The notes under the pieces: model-generated
Told to the model about the DNA's origin: nothing
The model's input: only the letters and a program-made list of their open reading frames with translations
Database searches by the model: none
Assembly: GCA_000697055.1 (NCBI GenBank)
Contig: JNDT01001937.1
Span: 434,001-498,000 of the forward strand
Reading direction: 5' to 3'
Source: Saksenaea vasiformis B4078
Lineage: Eukaryota; Mucoromycota; Mucoromycetes; Mucorales; Saksenaeaceae
Length of the DNA: 64,000 nt
Part shown: positions 57,957 through 64,000 of the stretch, piece by piece
Layout: each line of letters starts with the position of its first letter
Numbering within the stretch: the stretch's first letter is position 1
Position numbers and translations under genes: made by a program

Positions 57957-58915
57957 GCGAGACCATTGAATGGATTCGAAAAAATAAAAAAAAATTGAAT
58001 GTAACATCGCGTCCTGGGGCGGTCGCCAGAGTCAGCTGTCGCCTCGTTCTATCACTCAACCGGTCTCTATTAAAACAACCAATTCCGCTTTTCCATGATG
58101 CTATTGACTGACAACCTTGTTGAATGTGTTGCAGTTATTGGTTGGTCCTTTTTGAATTGAAGGGGTTGGGTTTGGGTTTGGTGGTTCTTTGAATTGTGAA
58201 CATCCATTCGCTACACGCGCTGGGATCTCTTGGTGCTTGCGTACAGTGTGATTAGTTGGCGTTTTTTTGGGATTTTTGGGCTACCGTTCGCAGTGATTGG
58301 CCAAAGCGGACGTGTCTCCTTCAGCACTTGTCATACGGAAAGTCAAAACCAGAGCCACGGGTCTTATCCTTTTTCTTCTAACAGCGAGACCTGAAGAGAC
58401 GAGACTGGACTGCACTCTTGGGCGGGTGATTCTGGGTTTCTCCCCCAGGCACACGTACGGGCGTATATGAGCAGCAGCCTTTATGTTTATACAGAATGTC
58501 CCCAAATGACGAGCCAGTAGCGCACTCTTGGGGGCTCTGGGGGTCTCGTCAGGGGCACGCGACAGCTTACATTGCTATGGTTGTTGAAGAAGAAGGACAC
58601 CGAAAGATCGAGCGGACTGATGGTTATCTGAAGTGGATCCTTGTGTCCACGTCTTGTTCTAGCACTTTATTTTTGTTTGCATGGTTTCCAAAGAGAAAAA
58701 AAAAAGCAGAAGCGGTTATCCAGGAAGACCATTAAAAGTGTTTCTCATGCGCGGATCTATGTGTGCTGCAAAGAAATTGAGCTGGGATATTGACCATGAA
58801 GCAAATCAAGTACCATAAAGCAACTTCTGTTCTTCAATCCGACAATGGCACATTCATGCATGATACCTGTACACATCCAACATTACAGGAAATCTAGCCA
58901 AGTATTTTATTAAAA
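57957..58915. other. 3' flank of RPL28, no gene
   Basis: A GC-rich direct imperfect repeat appears at about 58409-58455 and 58520-58560 (both begin GCACTCTTGGG). A GGGTTTGGGTTTGG run lies near 58166-58180. A plus frame at 58496-58735 has no domain. Confidence 0.4.
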
Positions 58916-58919
58916 TTTT

Positions 58920-59661
58920 ATGATATTTTGTAACTTCGTCTATATCAGATTGGCGAGGTCAAGCATACCTCCAGCAATCGAAGAAATTAACCTAAAGTTT
59001 ACGGGGAAGCTTTCGGAGGATTCGCTGAAGTACATCCACCGCTTGATCACAAAAACATCCAAAAAGATAGCGAATGAAACTTTTGCACCGAAGCACGTCA
59101 ACGGCCGGATTAAACCTTTTTCTATATTATCAGACGTCTCTTTGGCATGGAGACACGTTAGACTCGACATTCAGGTCATTCAGTTAGAAAAAGAACCCTT
59201 CCAGATTCTTTTGCGAAGTATAGCATATCAATGATTTTCACATGTGCTAACATGATGTATAGAAAAAAGTGGAAAAAGGCTCCACCAAGGCGCAGTAGAA
59301 AAGATCTTTGATTGCTTTTGGAGACTACACGTTCACCAACCTGAAAGGAAGAGCGCCTGGCATATCCGCTGCTGATAGTACGAAACTAAAGCAGGAAGCA
59401 AGAAGAGGAAGGTGTTTTGTTGTTGATATCGACGAGACAAGAGCGTCCAAGGTGTGCTCGGTATGCGGCAATGACAAGTTGGTAAACGTACGTGGTTCGC
59501 TGCAACGACCTCTTCATGCAGTGCTCATGTGTAAGAAATGCTGCACTGTGTGGAACAGCGATGTCAACGCGGCTAGAAACATACATTTTCTGGCTTACTA
59601 CATGGCCACGCAAGAAAATCACAGGCCAAAAACATTTTGCAGGGACAAATCCCTGGCATGA
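58920..59661 (+). pseudogene. Fanzor (TnpB-like) nuclease, C-terminal remnant
   Basis: The frame 59291-59661 (after an in-frame TAG at about 59290) encodes the C-terminal RuvC/zinc-ribbon part of a TnpB-like nuclease. It shows LIAFGDYTFTNLKGRAPG at the RuvC-II position, VVDIDETRASKVCSVCGNDK with the first CxxC, LMCKKCCTVWNSDVNAARNI with the second CxxC and the terminal catalytic Asp, then HFLAYYMATQENHRP. As in Fanzors, the canonical RuvC-II Glu is absent and a Glu sits in the DIDE segment. Upstream, frame 58920-59234 (KLSEDSLKYIHRLITKTSKK...) may be an eroded piece of the same protein. RuvC-I and the N-terminus are missing. The zinc ribbon is intact, unlike the copy at 19-21 kb, so this copy is younger or decayed differently. 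Confidence 0.75.
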
Positions 59662-59853
59662 TATGCGAGTGACCAAGCTGCCCAGTAAGGATATGCTTAT
59701 CATACTCTATCTATTTTGTAACCGACTAGGATTATAAAAGCGCGGTCTATTATACTTGTTAGGTACATCGTAGTTATTAAAAACAATGGATAGGGAGAAA
59801 ATGTTACATATGCGTTACGTTGTGTGTGTATATAGGGTGTATGAGGTTGGAGG

Positions 59854-62800
59854 TTAGGAATGCTTTTTGGTTCTTAAAAAGAAAATAGGGTGGTCGACCA
59901 CATAATGGTACGCTAGTCGACCGTATCTAGAATCGCAGAAATGCAGAAAGAGCAACCAGCAGATGATATAGTTTGATAAGAAGTAGACCGAATACGTGTA
60001 CTTGATCCCGTATAAGAATGTGTACACCACCACACCGTAAAATAAAGCGTATGTCAACCAATTACATGGTCTAGTTAAAAATAAGTTCAAGTATCATCAA
60101 TGCTTTCCACGCTTACTTGTAGGACAGACGGGGTAACATTGTTCGGTGGGCGGTGAGCATCTCCACGTACAGCATAAACGGTGCAATCGCCAACACGCTG
60201 TGATCAGAGGAAAAAGGCACAAACCAATGTACCGAAAGATTTCTGACCCACACCAACAAGATTGGTAAATTGAATGGCAGTAACGTGATAAACAGGATTA
60301 AAATCGACTGCATATAATGATACCGATTCATTCGCTTCTGTGTTGAGAGTGGCGGTTTCATCGAAATATTGGTCCACGCTTTGCTTAGAGATCGGATGCA
60401 GCTGACGATATGCACAAAAAAAGCAACAACAAAGACAAACTGGTAGGGTATACATGTTGCTACAAGGATGAACAGGATAATAGTGGTCGTTGCACGTCGC
60501 TGTAACCGTTGACGTCGGGTTTCTTTAGCATGCCATCGTTGCCAAAATCGCAACTGGATGTTGAAGAAATTGCAGCGTGCGGTAAAGAGTCGCAGTAAAC
60601 CCTCGACAAGAATCCACAAGAGGCACACAATTCCTATGCTGACAATGAGACCGACTCCGGGGAGCCACCAGAAAAAAGGGTCCGTGTTTCCCGTCAAAAG
60701 TTCGCTTCGCACTATGGACAAGGACGGAAATAGCGTCTGTAACCAAGAAAATCCATGCATTGACTGGTAAATGCTACCAATTGATACGAGGACGGTCGCT
60801 AATGGCAACGACCGTTGTATGCAGTAAGCTAATCCTTGTCCAAAATGGGGAAAAATGCCTGTAAAAACGCAAAAGAATTTAGAAAACTTCGCAACATGGA
60901 AGTAGAGACCTACCTGTCTCATTGTAGCATTGGATTTGGGCAACCATTACCAAAATGACAACGATGAAGGAAAAGGCAGCTAGAATAATCCCGTTTCGGA
61001 ATCCAATTCGACCGGCACTGCCATACCAATCAATCGATAGATCAATCGTCGCTGGATGGGAACATGTAGGATCCCTCCACACTTGTAACAGCAGACCTCG
61101 GTCATGTGCACTATTTGTAACTGGATCTGACGTGAATAGTGTACGGCCGTGAATGCTGATACTCCTTTCTGCATTTTCGTTGGTCAGATTAAGATGGAAT
61201 TTCGATTCGTGCATCGACGAGATGGACTGTCGCAGAAAAGTTGCAAATATCGTCTCGGTATCGCATGGCGTTTGGGAGATTTTAAGGCGATACGCCAGCA
61301 TTGGATTTTCGATGAGCGGAATGCGAATCGTGGAATACAAGGACGGACTCAAGTCAACTCGAATACCACTTGCTGCGATTTCTGTGTAGCAATACAAAAC
61401 TATATAAGTAACGCCCATTTTACTTATTTCTCCTCCCTTACCTAACATGGACTTATTCACCGTATGGTGCGTTTCTTTTGTGTTGTATGGCTCGACGATC
61501 AAGAATCCCTCTGAGCCTTCCTTGTGAACTATTGCAAGGTATTCGTATCCTACCATCTCTGAAAAAGCAATGTTTGCAAAAGCAAAACGACCATCAGAGG
61601 ATTGATTCTCATCGTCACGCATCGACTTTGGGATAGGAGCAGTGATTGCTCTCGCAGATCGACATCCAGCACGCGTCGCCGTTGGCACATTACACAGTAG
61701 GAGATCAAATCTCTCCGCAGGTCCAAAGGTTGTGTCTGTCAGGATACTGAATGCATTCTCGTCTTCATTACCAGAAACTGGTAAAAATGTTATGCCGCCT
61801 GCAGATTCACCGCGACTAATAAATGGTTGTCCAGGTTCTAGGAATATTGTCCTAGTATTTGATAGGTCATGGAACGACAAAGAACCTATATATTACCGTC
61901 AATCTCTATTGTCCTTTTTACCATTTCCTTACTTACTCAAACGTAAATCAGCATTTCTGTCTTCCAATCCACTGAGAAATGTTCGTCGCATAACATCCAT
62001 TCTTTCTGTCAAAGGTTTTGTTTGTGAACCACGTCTCGCATCCACGATATCCAGCAGACTTTTTGCGACCAGTTTCACAAGTTGATTGCACGACAAGATG
62101 GAGTCGTGATCTGTTGTCGTCCAAATATTAGGTATAGCTGTAGTGAACACCGTGAATCCATTCGTTTTGGGAATAAAACCACCAATGTTTGCGTTATCGG
62201 GACAAATGATGGTATCCAAGATGCCGCCAGTGATGGAAATGAGCATCACATCTTTAAGTGCTGTGGCCGAGCGAGACCATTCTGTTTCTTTGAAACCGTT
62301 CATCCAATAGTGGCCAATATCGTTGTATATTTTGGAAATTTTCCAGTCGAACGGCGCAGGGGGTAAAACATGCGGGGTTGAAAATGTTAAGATGGTGTTG
62401 ATCGTTCCAGGTTGATAATTATGCAAGGTGAACATGGTTCTAGCGACCACACCACCCATGGAATGGCCGATGATGATAACGGATGTCGGGTCTGGTAGGT
62501 CGGCATTGAACCGGGAGTCGAGTTTTCGTGATTGAGGGTAAAGTTTAAGAATGTAATCTACAGCGTCGTTAAGATATTCTGCTTGTTCGAGTAACGATTG
62601 TCCGTGTAAAGCCGAGAATTCTTCATTGAAATCGACTACCAACAAAGGAAAGTATCACGCGTGATGAGATGATCGACATAATCCAAATTCACATGCTCCA
62701 ATTTTTTTTACCTGTGAAGAAATCAAGACTACGAGCACCTTGGTCCCAGTTTTCAACGTGCCGTGAATAACGAGCGAAATGCTGGAACGCGGCTTCTGCA

Positions 62801-63340
62801 GCAATTGAGCGTATCTGTTTGCAGCTACCAGCATGACCAGGAATAAATAACACTGGCACGCCTGTAGGCTTTTGAACGTTGATTTGAGTGCATGTCTATA
62901 ATTAAGTAGTACAAACTTACCTGCTCGATAAGATCCACCCGTTTTTCCCGATACAGATACAGTGCATACTTCCCCACAAAGCGAGTCATTTCGCTATCAA
63001 ATCCTGTTTGTCTGACAAATTGTGGACGCATAAAAGTCTGTTTACAGCAACTATCTTCACGTAGACCGGTGAATGAATCCAGAATCATAGCAATGACGGC
63101 GAGGGAGAATATAATGAAAAAAAAGATCGAGAACTTGGCAGTCCTCGTAAGCTGGAATGTATGCGGCACCAACTTGCGAACTATGTACAGACGGCTGGAA
63201 GGAGAAGATGGTGGTGAGGGAGAACTTGCAGGGCTTGAGAAGAACGATGAATGCTCGATTTTCAGATTTGGTGTCTTTGATTGTTCGCTCGCTAATTTCT
63301 TGGTAGCATCGTTGCTATCCGGAACAGATGGCGAGTTCAT
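59854..63340 (-). CDS. BST1: GPI inositol-deacylase (Bst1/PGAP1)
   Basis: ER membrane enzyme that removes the inositol acyl chain from GPI anchors, needed for ER exit of GPI proteins. Seven exons in minus order: 63340-62921, 62868-62712, 62635-61937, 61885-61442, 61381-60914, 60858-60117, 60070-59854; phases close to 1048 aa. Features: cytosolic Ser/Pro-rich N-terminus; first membrane span near residues 70-90; the GVPVLFIPGHAGSCKQIRSI lipase entry motif; YSRHVENWDQGARSLDFFTV; SVIIIGHSMGGVVART with nucleophile Ser near residue 251; TTDHDSILSCNQLV carrying the likely catalytic His; a lumenal domain; and multiple C-terminal membrane helices (VSIGIVCLLWILVEGLL, ATTTIILFILVATCIPY, ILILFITLLPFNLPILLVW, TYALFYGVVVYTFLYGI). 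Full-length and apparently functional. A pyrimidine tract lies near 63393-63425. Confidence 0.94.
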
Positions 63341-64000
63341 ATTGTGTTTCTCCAGAGCTCGGTAATAATAAATATAAGCGTATGAAGTTTTTTTATGATG
63401 TCTATGGTGTTTTTCTCCCCCCCGGCCACTGCTTTTGTCAGACAGTGTGTTACTGAAAAAGACGGGTTGTCAACACATAAGCGTCTTTCTTTTTTTCAGC
63501 CAGCAGCATGTGACTACAGCGGATGGCGTTAATAGCGCCGCTTGAAAATTGTTTGTAGCCTTGGCAAAAATAAGCTATTGTGGCATCAAATCAAAGTTGT
63601 AGCACGAGTCTAGAACTGTTCTTGGATTTTTGCTAACGCTTAGCAGTTCATTATTTTTAGTTTGGTACCACATGAGTTTTCATTAGATGTGAAGATACCG
63701 GGTTGGCAGTGCTCGAATATCAGCATGGCTAAAAATACTCTTTACTTAATGTCCTGTATTTTACGCTTTGGTGATATTGCTATTGGTAGATGATGTTTCG
63801 TTTCTTGTGCTCTGGATAAAAACTGGAGATCAACGTGGTATTCTATCATCTCCACACTCGTGCGAACGAGCCAGATCTACCATAGTGGGCGGATGGGCGC
63901 CATCCGTTACTCAGCAACCCACCTTATACTCATTGCTCTACACAGTTTATATAGAGCTTGTAATTCTTCTGTTTTCCTCGTCTAAGACATTGTCCTTGGA
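63341..64000. other. Upstream flank of the GPI deacylase gene
   Basis: AT-rich, with a CCCCCCCC run at 63416-63423. No gene seen up to the window edge. Confidence 0.4.

Noticed and set aside
58160..58190. GGGTTTGGGTTTGG run as an internal telomere repeat
   Set aside because: Only two imperfect units, not TTAGGG, embedded in a gene flank.
4290..63590. Shared 16-mer AGCTATTGTGGCATCA near 4301 and near 63570 as ends of an element
   Set aside because: One exact 16-bp match in 64 kb is close to chance expectation and the flanks do not match.

Overview
The window looks like nuclear DNA of a filamentous fungus of the Mucoromycota, most likely Mucorales. It is AT-rich. Its genes are broken by many short introns (about 45-80 bp, mostly GTAAGT/GTATGT...AG), and clear eukaryotic single-copy genes lie close together on both strands. 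Typical fungal products include a WOPR regulator, a Dal5/Tna1-type permease, Bst1/PGAP1, an Rmd1/DUF155 protein, Atg10 and ribosomal protein eL28. I assembled exons by eye. For CENP-T, Myb/U-box, Mg-chelatase-like, SAAL1, VPS9, thiamine pyrophosphokinase, WOPR, ATG10, RMD1, eL28 and PGAP1, the intron phases close into uninterrupted frames.

Layout. 0-5.9 kb: a small unknown gene, a kinetochore CENP-T gene (minus), and an Old Yellow Enzyme of YqjM type (plus). 5.9-8.3 kb: a gene-free block with a 49-bp minisatellite and a long inverted repeat. 8.3-16.6 kb: an unknown proline-rich protein, a Myb/SANT protein with a U-box-like C-terminus, a 65-aa conserved-looking small protein, and a Mg-chelatase-like AAA protein divergent from it. 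12.6-14.3 kb and 16.6-22.1 kb are accessory stretches with decayed coding relics, including a broken Fanzor (eukaryotic TnpB-like) gene at 19.2-20.9 kb. 22.1-27.1 kb: a SAAL1 homologue and a VPS9-domain Rab GEF (both minus). 29.5-34.4 kb: an anion:cation symporter (with one apparent frame break), an unknown protein and thiamine pyrophosphokinase. 34.7-37.4 kb: two divergent cysteine-rich secreted proteins. 38.9-40.2 kb: the WOPR regulator. 41.9-54.1 kb: unknown basic protein, ATG10, a secreted helical protein, RMD1-like, an unresolved multi-exon gene, a type I membrane protein and an acidic nuclear protein. 57.4-63.3 kb: eL28, a truncated Fanzor C-terminus, and GPI inositol-deacylase.

Nothing suggests operons or a metabolic cluster. 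The genes are individually promoted eukaryotic genes. The most unusual content is the two Fanzor-family nuclease relics, the CENP-T locus, the SANT + U-box-like fusion, and the repeat block at 6.1-8.1 kb. No tRNA, rRNA or CRISPR array was seen.
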